From: Hysterangium stoloniferum
Lineage: Eukaryota > Basidiomycota > Agaricomycetes > Hysterangiales > Hysterangiaceae
Assembly: GCA_015178975.1 (NCBI GenBank)
Contig: WHVD01000050.1
Coordinates: 186,001-250,000, forward strand
Reading direction: 5' to 3'
Length of the DNA: 64,000 nucleotides
Shown here: positions 33,949 through 46,626 of the stretch, piece after piece
Position numbering within the stretch: the first letter of the stretch is position 1
How the letters are laid out: the number at the start of each line of letters is the position of its first letter
Notes under the pieces: generated by a model
What the model was told of the DNA's origin: nothing
What the model saw: the letters and a program-made list of their open reading frames with translations, nothing else
The model's database searches: none
Made by a program: the position numbers and the translations under genes

Positions 33949-35148
33949 ATGCCTTCCCTCACCAATCACTCCCTCATCGTCGACGCCCCTCGTGCTCACC
34001 TTTCGCTGCGTGGACGTAGCAATCTCGGTTTCAGTGGAACTGGAGCTAAGCACAGTCCGGATGGTCACTTCTCGCCCAATGATATCTGGAAACCATTCAG
34101 CACCCCCCACGACCCGTACATCCGACGACGGAGCAGAGATCATATTGACGGAGACCTTCAGGATGTCCAGGAGGACGAGGACGCCGATCCCGCTCACCCA
34201 TGGCGTCGAGCACAGCGCACTGATTCACGCTCGCCCTGTCCGGCATTGAATGTCGCAGCCAATCATGGTTATCTTCCCCGAGACGGCCGCGGACTCACAA
34301 TGTGGGCCATTATCAAAGCGCTTCGAGAGTGCTACAATGTCTCCTGGCAGCTGGCCATCGTATTTACTATCGGATCTTTCATTATCCTGCGTGTGGGCGG
34401 TGTTGGATATGATTGGCTTAACCCAAAAATAGATCTCGAGGATCTAGCTGCACATGGTGTTTTAGAGCACAACGCATCCTTAACTCATAAAGATTATCAA
34501 GAAACCCCCGATTCACCGATACGAAATGGAAGTAGAAGCCCCCGTTCACGATCCGTTTCATCATCATCTTCCACCGCTGTCACAAATTCTCCCCCCACAT
34601 TGCTCTCGATGCTCCCCCTCCTATTCACACCGTCCGGCCTCAGGTCACTCCCATCCGTATTTATTGCATATATTCTCTCCTTCATCCACCCAACCTCATC
34701 CTCCACCGCCCCCTCAAACATCCCAAAATCCAAATCATCCCACACTCATCCTTGCGCCCCGATACCCCCTTCCAGCTCACTCATTCGCGCCCTGTTCGCT
34801 GACTCTGTCTCCGGAACACATCTAACCCTCAAGGACGTCGCACGCGCCCGAAACCGCCGCCTCGATTCCTGCCCTAACCGGAAGACACCGAGACACCTGC
34901 AACAATTCGCAGACGCAGAGTTCTGCCTCACATTGGGGATATTTAGTCCCGGTGATGAGCTAAAAGTTGAATTGGAAGTTCTGCGCGAGTGGTTGGAGAA
35001 GGAGCGTCTGCCGAGGGGCTGGAAGCCGAAAAGGGAGCTGGGATTGTGGCAGAATCATCAAAATACGGCGCGCGTGCAGGAGATGATGAAGGCGTTGCGT
35101 ATGTATAAAAACAACAGGCGATCGGTTCGGACTGTTGCGTTTGAGTAA
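33949..35148 (+). CDS. Chloroperoxidase/unspecific peroxygenase-like heme-thiolate protein (Peroxidase_2 family)
   Basis: A single exon of 399 residues from ATG at 33,949 (MPSLTNHSLIVDAP); the frame is open further up but without an earlier ATG. Family landmarks: AHPWRR followed by SPCPALNVAANHGYLPRDGR (about residues 84-120), where the Cys of P-C-P is the heme ligand, then LEDLAAHGVLEHNAS (about 165-180), matching the E-H-D motif whose Glu is the acid-base catalyst, and near the end VARARNRRLDS and EKERLPRGWKP. The family oxidises organic substrates with peroxide. Odd points: E-H-N in place of E-H-D, a Ser/Pro-rich low-complexity insertion (about 192-275), and a hydrophobic segment LAIVFTIGSFIILRVGGVG just after the heme motif. 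No signal peptide is evident, while most fungal peroxygenases are secreted. The fold assignment is good; activity is uncertain. Confidence 0.82.
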   Translation: MPSLTNHSLIVDAPRAHLSLRGRSNLGFSGTGAKHSPDGHFSPNDIWKPFSTPHDPYIRRRSRDHIDGDLQDVQEDEDADPAHPWRRAQRTDSRSPCPALNVAANHGYLPRDGRGLTMWAIIKALRECYNVSWQLAIVFTIGSFIILRVGGVGYDWLNPKIDLEDLAAHGVLEHNASLTHKDYQETPDSPIRNGSRSPRSRSVSSSSSTAVTNSPPTLLSMLPLLFTPSGLRSLPSVFIAYILSFIHPTSSSTAPSNIPKSKSSHTHPCAPIPPSSSLIRALFADSVSGTHLTLKDVARARNRRLDSCPNRKTPRHLQQFADAEFCLTLGIFSPGDELKVELEVLREWLEKERLPRGWKPKRELGLWQNHQNTARVQEMMKALRMYKNNRRSVRTVAFE

Positions 35149-36440
35149 TCGAACCTTTGTGATACCATGCGAGGTGGAGGAAGATTGTCGGCGGACTGTT
35201 TGCTTTAAACTATTCACTTTCATTCGCACTTCAGAGATTTTCGCGCCAAGTACAATACTCACAGCTAATTCTACTTCTTTCCTTATATGTTGTATATCAC
35301 TGCCAAATTACCAATTCCTATAAGATCATTAGAACGCTCTGTGTGGCAGCAATAAAACCAGTGAGGTTATGCACTTCTTCCACACTGAACTCATTTGCTG
35401 GATAGAAGACTGCGGTAATCAACTGCGGCTTTCAAGCAACTGATATTAGACGTGATGAGCGGTGCTTTGCATCTATCATGACAGCCCTAAAACCCGACTA
35501 CCCGGCCAATCAGTTATGGCGGGCGGCGTAAGCCTGTCATGGACCTGGCTCTGGCGGCCGGCAGGCTTTCTTCCCGTCCTCCCAATCAGCTGTGGTGCCG
35601 GGGTTGACCACATTTAGTCCGCAGATTTAAAATAAAGCCGCTTGCTATGGAAATATAATTGATCTAATAGAAGGACACCTAGTTAAACTCGACCAACTTG
35701 TACTACTGATGGTGGACCATGACACTATTGCGGGGCGTGCGGTATTCCACCGTATAACTGTTATTCCTTTACGACAGCGGCAATGGCTGTCACTGCCAGC
35801 AGCCGGGTTATACTGCCCTGGTGCAGACGCGTTGTCTGATGAGGACGCTGGAGGCGTTCCCTCGGGCTTAATTAATGGGCGCCCTTAGTGAAATGGGGCA
35901 GCGGACAGAGCAACATATACCATGAGTATTACCACCCGCTTGGGCTGGGCACTGCCTAGCCATCGGGGAAAAGCTGGCTCCTGAGCGACTCAGTTCGGAG
36001 GCAGCCTCGACCACTCTGTATGATATTAGAATGATAGTATTCACATGGTAATGCTGTAGCACTAAGATGCATCTGTCTACATGAACTCAAAGGTGTTATA
36101 TTCCGAGAATTATCCAAGCTCGGGTTACTAGTTCACTTTGTCCGATAAGTTTCCGTTGTCCGCTTCCAAATCACACGGAGTCTTGAACAAGAAGACATGA
36201 TATTACGACAGCCAGATGGGTCACGACTGGAGGGTTCTATAAACCTGTCGCATATGTTCTATTTGCATGACAACTCACCATGCAACGATGTATCATTCAC
36301 GATTCCCTTACCCCACTTGACATTTATTCAAAGCATTTGTCAAATAATTATCAATAAATTTGGTCTCATTGGATGGATAGGTTCCGAAAGAGCCTCTGCG
36401 GTTTCATAACGAGTAAGCACAGCCTGAGGCCCACCCCGTT
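35149..36440. other. Intergenic region, no gene recognised
   Basis: Short frames only; convergent 3' flanks of the peroxygenase-like gene and the 7TM gene. Confidence 0.45.
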
Positions 36441-38093
36441 TTATACATCTGGTCTATCCATCGTCGAACTCGGTCTGTTACCGCGAATGGGAACAATCTT
36501 CCAGGCTTCTAGTAGGTTCTGTTGAACTTGATGAGCTGTCTAGAAACACGATCAGGAAAAATATTGTCACCTTCTGTGTGCCAAAGACGACGAAAACAGC
36601 CAGTCCGACTGAAGAAAGACGAAAAACTAGAGTCAAAATGACGGAAACGGTGTAGGAGCCGCTCTTACGAATTGATTCCAAAACCTGGCCCACGCCAATT
36701 ACCTTTGTAGAGTTTTTCTCACTGATCCGATTCATAGCAGTCAAACTTGTATGTGCAAATGTTAATGAGTTGCAGAAGAGGAGTGGTATTTCTCACAAAA
36801 GGGCCACAATGTGTATCAAGTTGAAAATGAGCACCCGTATGGCCAAATGCACATTCACATGGAAGGAGTGATGGGACGGCTCATCGACGTCCCAGAATTC
36901 AGGGGGAGACTTTCTAGTAACGAGAAGGTACATTGTCCACACTGCTTCGTTCAAAAGAATGGTAATATATTATGATACCAGTGGAGCTTAGGAGTCGGTC
37001 AATGACGAACCTTCGAAGTATACATTCCAGATTCCACAAACAGCCATAAATGGACCTACGCATCTACTTCTAGAGTGGAGATAAGAATTGACGAGAGCTT
37101 CATGCAAAGAGAGAGAGAACAACACCTACGCAGTGATCTGGTGGTGGAGTCCTCGGTCTGTACAGAAAGAATATGGTAGTAGCGTGACTACCATCGGTGG
37201 TCTTGTTGTTGCCTGTGTTTCACGAGGTCAGTTATTTCTATCGCTTGACTAAAAGAAAGCCTGAGCTCGGACAATTATCGAGAAAACGACCCAAATGGCC
37301 AAGGTGACATAAGGCGCAATTAAAACCTGGTATCATATGTCAATCCCTATGGGACACATGAAAATGGACTACACACCGTCCGTCGCACTGCCTTAGACCT
37401 GTTGAGAATGCAGACTTCCCCCTTGACTGAAGATTTTATATCGGACCACAACTTGAAAAGTGTTTTCAGTAATGATATTTTTCATAGCTATTATGAAATG
37501 GAGATATACTTGGAAAACTAAACAAGAGATTGAAACGCCGACCCTAAATTTATCTGACTTCAATACAGTTGCAGACAACAGCAACCGAATTGCATTACAC
37601 TGGTCCGACGGCATCCATCAAGATGGATTGTACGAAGCATATGGGAAAGATCTTTATTCCCTCTTGTTGACCAGTTATAAACCTTCAAAAAGTTGAGTTA
37701 GGTCTCCAGGTGGTAAATAAAGAGGGATGGACGTTCAAAAGACCCACAGTAAATTGGCGGCGACGGTGCACAGTAGTGCTGACAGGTGTACATTGATCAA
37801 GAAAGGGTTTTTCCGTTGTGGCAACGACTTCGCGAAGTAAAATGTTCCAAGGAGCAACAGCTGAGTCACAGTTCCCATCATGTTGAAAGATATCCACAAA
37901 ATCGTTACGACAGTATACATAGGTTATTTGGATTTTGATGACTTTTGGGGACTTGAGTGAATTGAAACGCGGCCTTCGTCAAGTTCGATAGATGATGAAC
38001 CAGCGTGCTGATTAAAGTTAGGAATAAGTACAAGAAGAAGGCTGAGGCTATAAATATTAAGTCCGTAGGGGAGAAATCCAGCTCGTCCAGCAT
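36441..38093 (-). CDS. Seven-helix membrane protein, GPCR-like (basidiomycete family ending in FGTQK)
   Basis: The start is ATG at 38,093 (MLDELDFSPTDLIFIASAFF), directly leading into helix 1 (LIFIASAFFLYLFLTLISTLV). Further hydrophobic segments follow on the minus strand: FNMMGTVTQLLLLGTFYF (about 37,885-37,830), FLINVHLSALLCTVAANLL (about 37,800-37,745), GQQEGIKIFPICFVQS (about 37,660), VLIAPYVTLAIWVVFSIIV (about 37,325-37,270), HVNVHLAIRVLIFNLIHIVALL (about 36,855-36,795) and VSVILTLVFRLSSVGLAVFVVFGTQK (about 36,645-36,565). A last intron (GTGACA...CTAG) joins to TAHQVQQNLLEAW and a stop at 36,441. The layout matches a receptor-like family of mushrooms with many members and unknown ligands. 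At least six introns are needed; not every junction was resolved, and one helix region is not clean, so damage cannot be excluded. Confidence 0.62.
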
Positions 38094-38229
38094 TAGATAC
38101 GATTGCTTCTGCTTATATGTGCATCCTGGTTATTAAAAAATGATCGGCGAATTTACCGTGACGTGACAAGTATAAGGATCCACCGGTTTACCCCTTACAG
38201 ATATTACTTTCTGGCGTAATAACTAGATC

Positions 38230-38735
38230 TTCAGTGCAACCATAGCAACTGAGGCGCTCCAACTGTTGCTCAACCTATACGACATTACATAATGTATAGG
38301 CGCAAAGAGTCTTAATTGAGGCTCTATCTTTACATAAGGCGTCCGAGTCTGGTGCGAACTATTGTCGGTGATGTCCGTAAGGGGTAAAGCTAGTAATAAT
38401 TACACATTAGCTGGATCCTTTCAACTAGTAGCAATGAGGCCCTTTAACTGTTGCCCAGCATCAGATATCCGGTTATTGTATAGGCGCAAAGAGTTTTAAT
38501 TGAGGTGTCTTATCTCCTTACAAGTCTGGTGCTGATCATTGTGGGTGATGTCTGCAAGGGGCAAAGTGAGTTAGTAAGTACGCAGTTGGATCCTTACAAC
38601 CAGTAGCAACTGATGAGGCCCTCTAACTATTGCCCAATCTATATCCAGTCATTGTACAAGCGCAAAGAGTTTTAATTGAGGTCTTATTTTTATACAAGAC
38701 GTTTGATGATTGTTGACACCATAAAAAGACACATG
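38230..38735. repeat. Tandem repeat, three diverged copies of about 180 bp
   Basis: The word GCGCAAAGAGT(C/T)TTAATTGAGG recurs at about 38,300, 38,484 and 38,660 (periods 184 and 176). Each copy also has GGATC(C)...AGTAGCAA-type text before it and GGTGATGTC(C/T)G(T/C)AAGGGG after it in the first two. The copies are diverged at many positions. Non-coding, upstream of the 7TM gene. Confidence 0.85.
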
Positions 38736-39933
38736 TCAGGTATTTTGCCCCAATTGTCCTGATGCCAAATGTATATGCTGCGTTACAGTAGCCACCCCCT
38801 GCCGGTCATGGGATTGATCCTACCTTAGCTGTGTAATTGAGATAGAAACAATCTTACCCTCCACCAACAATGAGTGTATTACTACATATAAACCAAATTA
38901 AATCCAATCTTAAAATGTTAATCTGCTGAAAGGTGTTACAGTAGTAATCTGGGCAAAGGGAGGAGGAAGAAACCAAACTTGTTCTGATCATTCAAGCGTA
39001 ATCCAATCCACCAGCAATTTCTGTTAGTATCAAAGTTTAGCCTCATTTGATCCAATCCAATCCAATTTCAAGTTAGCATATGGTAGAGTGAATACAGCAG
39101 ACTCTTCTATACATAATGCAACTCTCTAAGCAATCTGATCTGTCGCCAATATCACCCAAGACATATTCACCCAACCTTCTGTTGCTGACTTCATATATTT
39201 CGCTACTGCCTAAGCCTCCCAAAATGCATCCAAGCAATCTGCAGCAATCCATGATACATCACTGACTCTTTGAGGCATGAGCCACTGGCCCAACAAAGGG
39301 ATGCGGGTAACCTGGGAACTCTGAGGGCGTTAGCGTGTCCTTGACATAACTCGCAATAGTTTCAAAGCCTGTCTTTATGTCTCAATTCTCATCGATATCA
39401 TTACCACTGTAGCTGACTCCACTATCAATTTGAGGGTTGCCGGCCCATGATATCAGTCGGAGGGTGTGACTGAGTAGTTAGTACACGAATGAGAAACAAA
39501 CCGGTCGACACCCAAGCCAGAGATATTACCAAGGTTTTAGTGGGTATTAGGTACTGCTCGAGAGACTGCCTCTACCGCGAGTCCCGCACTAGTAGCGTTA
39601 ATTGTGTTTCCTCGGGTGGATACGACGATACAGCATACCTTCCTTCTATGTCCCTCATGGCACATGCCAATTGACCACCATGCGACCACTAGCAGGCAAT
39701 GCAGAACCAGCATGGCTACTCGCTCGCCTGTCTTACCGCTCTACAAAAGAGACAAAAAAGACAAAACGAAAGCTGATGGCTTCTGGTTTCCTGGTTGGTA
39801 TCTTCGTGACATAGTTTGCTGTGGCCTTAGTCTAAAGGGTCCATTACAAATCGGACGCAGACGCTTAAGTCATTTCAGAATTCCGGAATGCGAAAATTAG
39901 TTAGCATAAAACATTGGATAGTAAATATACTAA
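38736..39933. other. Intergenic region, no gene recognised
   Basis: AT-rich DNA with repeated AATCCAATC-type words near 38,890-39,070, then short frames. No gene is supported. Confidence 0.45.
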
Positions 39934-41580
39934 TTAAATTGTGTGTTTCGAACGACATTTTAGCAAGCGGCCTATGAACCCCTTTCTCGGGGGGGACCTG
40001 GGCTGAAAGACGACCACATAGACAATATACGTCAGGCATAAGGATCACAAGATAGCAGGGACAACTTACATCAGACGCCGATTCTTCACAGGCAACTTCT
40101 TTCTGAGGTTTCTGCAATACCCAACCAGTTGAAACATGCCACCTCCAACATACGTCCTTATTGATGGTAAGTGTTTCTAGTACAGGATGACCTCGTCCAT
40201 GGGAAGCGTCTAGTGAGCATTGGTCGATTTCACGGTAATGTGACATTCCAATGTGCCGTAAACGTGGAAGTTCCGCAAAAAATGGTAGAATGGCATATAC
40301 GGCCTGGGTTAAGGGGCGTGGATAATCACATTTGATTCTAGTTCTCACAGAATGCTTACTTGACTGTGACTGGGGGTTAAAAAAGAGTCTGGACCATAGG
40401 AATACCGACTGCTAAGCCTAACCAACGTTTTGAATAGGAAGTGAGTTAAATTAAGAAAAAGTGATGCGATCCATGCCAGCTCGTTGTCCGATATCGCGTC
40501 ACAAACACTCAAGTCTAGATGCGTGATTAACACAGCAGCATTGATACTGGTTAAAGATGACAGGTGGGTGCTTAAGTTTGAGATGGATTCTGTAGCAGAT
40601 CGGAAACGGAGGACATGAACGTTACGTCCTTGAAGGAGGTCCAGTGCTGTTGCCACATTGGCTGTCAGCGAGTCGAGTTTCTGTAAAGAATTAACGGGCA
40701 TGGATAGGGGAGGGCACCATGAATGGAGATCTAGCACTCTTAGATTAGGAAGAGAGGCTAGAATTCGTTGTAGGGTTGAGGCCGTGGGGCTATTCCATGG
40801 CATGACGGTGAAACGAAGTCGTTGGATATTTTGAAATAGGTGTGGCGAAAAAGAGAGATGGTTGGTCATAAAATTGACATCTGTTACGATGCCCTCAACG
40901 GTAAGACCTTCCATTTCAATAAGGTGCCTGAAAAATGGCGTCCCTATAACCCCCCGCTCGTATAATACACTGTGCGAATTGACGTCGATCCTATCAGACA
41001 CCGGTAATTGGAACCTTCCTTGATGGTTCCAGAGTGAGATCTCCACGAAGCTACAGTTATCCCGCCGTAATACCTCAGGATCGTCAATGGGCGTGAATTC
41101 GAAGAATTTATGCATGTGGGGTGAGTTGTTCCGACACGTTAGGAATGAAACTGCGCCGAGGCGCGGCAAGGATGCAACAAGAATAGTTAAACTTGCGCAT
41201 GTCGACCGGAAAAGCGCAACTATGTCTAATAACGTAATATTTGCTGCGCTTCCATCATGGATTTTCGCTGTCCAAGGCAAGTCCGACCAGTTCCAAATGC
41301 TGACTCTGCGGACATATGCGAGAAGGTGATCATTCTGCAGTAGGTCTCGAATGCGTGCTCTTGTTCGTCGCAGACTCGAAACATACTGCCAAGTTGTTGT
41401 TTCTCCAATTTCCATATGTAGCTGACTCTTGGTACCCTCGAATGTAAGTTCTCTGAAGAGATACGGTAATGTGACTGCACGAATATTCCAATTCAGAGTA
41501 GTGAGGGACGATATATCTTCTCTATCCACATATTTTGAGACGATTCTGATCCACACATCCAAAGGAAGATCGATGGCCAT
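39934..41580 (-). CDS. F-box protein
   Basis: Three exons on the minus strand, 41,580-40,360, 40,303-40,070 and 40,002-39,934 (stop), give 507 residues. The introns are 56 bases (GTAAGC...CCCAG) and 67 bases (GTAAGT...TTTCAG), both phase 0. The open frame extends above, but the first ATG is at 41,580, giving MAIDLPLDVWIRIVSKYVDREDI, a classical F-box opening (L-P-x-D-V/E-x-x-x-I). It continues through LTTLNWNIRAVTLPYLFRELTF. The rest is Leu-rich with LRR-like strands (LRVLDLHSW, VLITHLDLSVCDAI). F-box proteins bind Skp1 in SCF ubiquitin ligases and pick substrates; the substrate is unknown. Mushrooms have hundreds of such genes. Confidence 0.85.
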
Positions 41581-44345
41581 CCGTATGACTTTCGGCGGTG
41601 AATTAAGAGTGCACTGTTTTGTTTTTGATGGTTTTTGGGCCAATAATTGAAGACCTGGGTGCTTAGGTCAGCTGGATATACTGTGCGTGAATACACCAAG
41701 AAATAGTATGAAACGTACGAGAAAATTGAGGGAGACAGTTCAAAAAGCTGATATCTTATAAACTCACGCTTATTCAGCCACCAAACACTTATGTAACCTC
41801 GACAGAGCTCGGATACTCTGCAATGTAAATGCAAGCAGATTGCGCCGAATATCATTTCTAGACTTTGGTATCCTGGCGTGCCCCTCATATTCCCGCCTTC
41901 TTTTTTGCTGAATATTTTTGCGGAGAAGGCAGTACCAGATCCTGCTTTATTGCTGTACCGCAGTCGCACAAACGTGCTTGCTATGTACCCTTCACACGCC
42001 CCCTGGAGTCTTGTGTTTTTGAAAATTTCTTGCATGTGCGTTGATACACACATGGGATGAACTGGGTAGTGGTGTTGGTATGATCGGTAGAATTACAAGG
42101 TGTTACTTCGGGGGACAGTGGTGCAAATGACTTCCTCAACAGGACATCACCAAGTACCCTTCGATTTGACAACTAGTAGTAAGCTTAAGGTTCATAATAA
42201 TCTGTTAATTGTCAGCTCAGTGATCCCTCGTAAGTTCACTAATTTTACCCACGGACTCGCGGCTTCTCTTTCCTCTTCCGACACTGATTCGTAAGCTTCT
42301 GTACGACATAATTTTGTGGATATAAGCCCAAAAGTATTGGAGACGGTCTTCTTCCCTTGAATTTTTTTACTTGGAGCGAATGTGGTACTCTTGCCAACAA
42401 TGAACCATCCTCACAACTTGGCACCTAACGGGTGCTCTTCATATTAATCTTATGAATCTATGAACAAGCTGGAGTTCTCCTTTGTTTCCCAGTCACTCAC
42501 AATAAAATTACATCGAATTTTGAGTTTCGCCTTGTGCCTGGTGCTGACGCCACAGGGTGAAGTTTGTGAAAATCTTCTGGTGGCGGGGCGTATCAACTAT
42601 CACCAAGGACTTTGGTACCGATGGTACCTTCGGAAATATTTCAACCCAGCCCCACACTCACATTAAGCACCACACCACACCCCTGCTGAACGCTTCCTCG
42701 ATATTTCAAGAGCTGACAATTCTGTACCAAGACATATGCGGCTTTTGGCCGGATATACTTTAGGTTCGGCCTAAACATTAGAAACCAAGAAGCGCCGGAG
42801 AACGACCTGGATGCAAAAACTCAAATGATCCCTTGTGGAGGCTGAGTGTGATATAAACCCTACCAATCAGTGTTGGATCCTTGGCCGAGTTCAATGATCC
42901 AGGGTTTTTCCCGTGGAGGATATACATATAAGTCGGAAACTATCGGGACAATGGTATCAGAGTTGACTTACCCTACCTTTCCTTCTATTTAATTATATTC
43001 TCCGGCAGTAATCTTCAGCCATTCAAGTTGCCTGAACAACTGAACCTTCACTCAAATACAGAAATTTAGGAGGCACTCCAACTGAATCTTTGAGTGATCA
43101 AGATCTTATTGGCGTATATTTTTCAAGAGTAAATCCTATTAGAATTAGAAAATGGGTAGACCGCCACGTCATACAGGATCTATTTAAAACACTTTGCTAG
43201 TGGCGTTCTGTGGCCCTATTCCTACAGTTTATTAGTAGAATGTCCATTTAGACTTCTCAGCGGCATAGTCGCCATCTAAATAATGCTTATTTGGGAATAC
43301 ATAGTTATGAAAAATATAAGTGTTTTTGACCTCAGGATGACCTGGGGAGCGAATGAGAAGATAATGGAGCAGAAAAGAACATAGATATAATAAAGTACCG
43401 AGATTACATTTGTCCGGCCCGGCCATCCGGTCTGAAAGTCTGAAAACTCCGTTCTGCCACACCTATTACAATCCAGTTAGACAAGACGAAGTGGGAACCC
43501 CAGGTGCTTTGCCACGTCTTTACCATTTTAAAAAAATGTTGGCAGTAAAGTCGACAATATACCTCTCTACCTACTTTTCTGGAAGGGAAATTCAATTTAT
43601 CCTCGTGTAATGAGTTGCCGGATCCAGAATTTTTGGATTTTATAAAAAGAAATTATGTTTTACATGAGGGCCTTTCGTTCTGGCAAGGCCATGGACATGC
43701 ATCAGTCACAGCCTGTATGAAGTCGAGATAACACACATGACCTCGCAGAGACAAACACTGTAAACATTAATAATTAATATCACGAGACACGATGGGTTTG
43801 GGTTGGGAATGAGACAATATATGAGACGTGAAGATAAACGGTATGTTTTTATCCATGTGGAACCGCCCAATAATCTCGTCAATACGGCATAGTTGGTAGT
43901 ATACATATCTTTGCTTGTATATTCGGTGCCCGCGTGTTGTTGCAGTACATCTGATGTTGGGGCCCTGCTTGGACGACACAGGAATTCCTAATAGAACGCT
44001 ATTGCGGAAAGATATTAGGACGAATGCACTCACAATATGTCCATTTCTGGGATGTTCGGCGAACTTTAATTAGAGGGTGGACTTAGGCCAGCTTACTGTT
44101 GCCCGACCCGCTGCGAGTACTTGTGATTCTCCCATCTAGCCAGTATTACAAAACGGTTGAGAACTGTTCAAGGAATATATATTTTTTGTGAATAAAATAG
44201 AATTTTATATTTTGTAACAGAGTGTGCGTGTGAGAGCCTCAGAATGTATATGGCATTAAATTATTTAGATTTACAAATTGAGAAGTATGATTTGTCATTA
44301 CCGCTATGCGTGAAAGAGGAATAAAGTACAACGATGTCACTTGTA
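41581..44345. other. No gene recognised
   Basis: Short frames on both strands; no motif, splice-consistent join or repeat end was found. A TGTTGGATCC word at 42,874 is not supported by other LTR evidence. Confidence 0.4.
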
Positions 44346-44650
44346 GATTTCTGAGCCTACCTTACCCTTATAGAAGTCAGGCTCTCTTCCATCTCTACCG
44401 TCTGGATACTCGGACAATGGGCCAGCAGATACAGCACCGCCAAAACGGTCTTAGTCCTAGGCACATCTATATAATCATCGATTACCAAGTTTCGGACGGA
44501 GTAGAATGCTTCTAGATAAATTCGCCCAATATCCAACGGGACAAGGGTTTGGACACGTATAGCAGCTCGTTTTGACATAATTCGGAGGTACCCCTGTTGC
44601 TTCTCGACGGTCGTTATCATACGAGGTCGTATCGAAGTCTTGAAGAAGAC
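44346..44650 (-). CDS. Coding-like exon, possibly of an F-box/LRR-type gene
   Basis: The minus strand is open from about 44,640 with MSKRAAIRVQTLVPLDIGRIYLEAF and VLAVLYLLAHCPSIQTVEMEES, which reads like a leucine-rich segment of a fungal F-box-type protein. A good donor (GTAAGG at about 44,366) and an acceptor near 44,303 follow. No F-box or start codon was found, so this may be one exon of a remnant. Low confidence. Confidence 0.3.
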
Positions 44651-46198
44651 AGAATCGATATTCTTTATCCTTTCGAAGAGAAATTTCTAGCGAGGGGCAT
44701 TTTGAGCTATTTCAAGCTACGCGATCACAGAGGTGATATGAGCGTAGTGAACGGTAAGGATGAGATGAACTTGAGGTAGGGGCCTTTGAGCCAGGCGGTA
44801 CATGGGATCCGCACTCAATGGAAGTGATGATTCTCAATCTTAGAAAGGAAGCGACGAGGGTAGCCAAGGTGGCTTAGACGGCTTTCCACGCGCCGAACAC
44901 GTCGATAAATTTCGATTTGACCCATCTGGTTATGGGAGTACTAGAACCTCGAAGGGGAGATAGACCCAGTTTCGAATACGAAGATGGTGGGTGTGAACGT
45001 TAAATATGTTAATTATAATAAATAATCGGATACGTCTTTGCGCACTTTGAAGCCAACCAATGAATTTTCCCGGTTCACAAAAAAAAGGGTAAGAGCCTTC
45101 GAATGTCAGTGTTGAAAATAATGAGAATACGAGAGATAAACGAATATGCTGGTGGGTGCATGCTAAGCTTATCCTTCTTTCTTACCCAATTAGCGATTCG
45201 GATCCATAACTTGGGGGCTCAACAGCCTGCATATCTTGTTGGGGACAATTGACTAGCAGAACCGGTTATATGGTCTGATGACTGAGTGGCGTGAAAAACA
45301 CACAGTGGCGTACATGAATGGCGTCGCTGGAATATAATAGAATATAGTGGAACATAGTTAGTATAGCTTTACTAACAGTCCTTTCATTTACATAGAAAGT
45401 AGTTAATTGCCTGGAAAGCACCGTCCTACCAGCGGTTCACTCAAACCATACACTCTAATAACACCCTTGAAAGAAAAATATTGGGATATTTGTGTTGCAA
45501 GCCATTGAGGACGCTCGGGGCTTTGCTATGTTCCTTTTGTGGTTATGCTATTTTAGCAGGGAATATATTCAGTATATTCACAATCGGCTACATAGTACTT
45601 TACAGTAGCTTAGTAACTTGATTTAACTTTGTCTAACACCATATATTTTCAACAAAGAAAAAGGTACCATTAGTTTAGAGAAAAATCTGTATGTGGTTTC
45701 TTTGTGTGCTGATATGTGCCATATAGAGGCAAGATAGTGGGGAACTATATGATAATAAGCCTTAGTTGGTGAGCAGCTCTATTATGTACCTATGACTAGT
45801 GGGTAAACTAATTAGATAAACTTTATGAGAACGTGAAGACATCAGTGAATGAAAATTCTAGAAGACTGTGAATTGACGGAGTTGTCATAAGAGAAACAAA
45901 GGCATGAGACTCCTCCTTATATATGCTCAGCTGGACATTGAGTGCCAAACTACTCCTGGAAAGCTAGGGATCATCCAATCCAGCTTCATCTACTTCTGAA
46001 TATCTCTGTGCAAAGAGCTGTATGGTTGGGTGGTGGGTGATAGCTCTCCACATATGTGTGGGAAGACTGGCTACTCACCTCCTAAAGCCTGCCTAGAAAT
46101 GTGGCAAGGCTACACCACTTACCCAACCCTAGGCAGTTACATTTCTGGCTGGAAGGTTCTCTACATGCTGTGATGCAATCTGTTCAAAGGCCCTAATA
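44651..46198. other. No gene recognised; last 300 bases may belong to an older element
   Basis: Mostly without frames. From about 45,900 to the TA at 46,199 the sequence is readable on the plus strand (ELYGWVVGDSSPHMCGKTGY) and seems to continue beyond Tc1-like element 2 at 47,978. The transposon therefore probably landed in an older repeat or gene that I cannot name. Confidence 0.4.
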
Positions 46199-46449
46199 TA
46201 CAGTAGCTTCCAAAACTGTCCCAATGTTTTAGTAATTCTCAATAAATGCTTTATAACCTACCAAATAAATTTTCTAAATAGTGAAATTATTCTCACATAT
46301 ACCTTAGCATACTAGCTTTGATATACCCAAATATTACATAATATAGATGGATATTGGTGTCACAGTGAATATTTAAAAATGACCAATCATTGGGACAATT
46401 TTGCAACTACTCTTTTTGAATCAGATATCTTGTTATTCTAGTACTTTGT

Positions 46450-46626
46450 TATTAGATTTTTTGGGTTTGCGAACAATGTAGCATGTGATTGATGGGTAAC
46501 CAGGTATAGTATTACTGGTAGTAGGTACTTAAACTAGGTACTTGTACTATACACTTCATATGTTTGCAATACATTCTTTGTACCCAAACTGAGTCAAGCG
46601 TATTATGAACCCACAAAAATCTAACA
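46450..46626. repeat. 177-bp solo LTR, copy 1, inside Tc1-like element 2
   Basis: Runs TATTAGATTTTTT...AATCTAACA with a perfect 5-bp duplication TTTGT (46,445-46,449; 46,627-46,631). It is about 88% identical to the copy at 50,948-51,124, of exactly the same length. The ends are imperfect inverted repeats (TGTTAGA/TCTAATA when read on the minus strand). Confidence 0.88.

Noticed and set aside
34526-34825. Plus-strand Pro/Ser/His-rich frame inside the peroxygenase-like gene
   Set aside because: It is a shadow frame of the low-complexity insertion of the real gene.
44866-44960. tRNA-like stretch (GGTAGCCAAGGTGGCTTAGACGG)
   Set aside because: The start resembles a tRNA Leu/Ser A-box, but no B-box (GGTTCGAATCC) follows and the acceptor arm does not pair.
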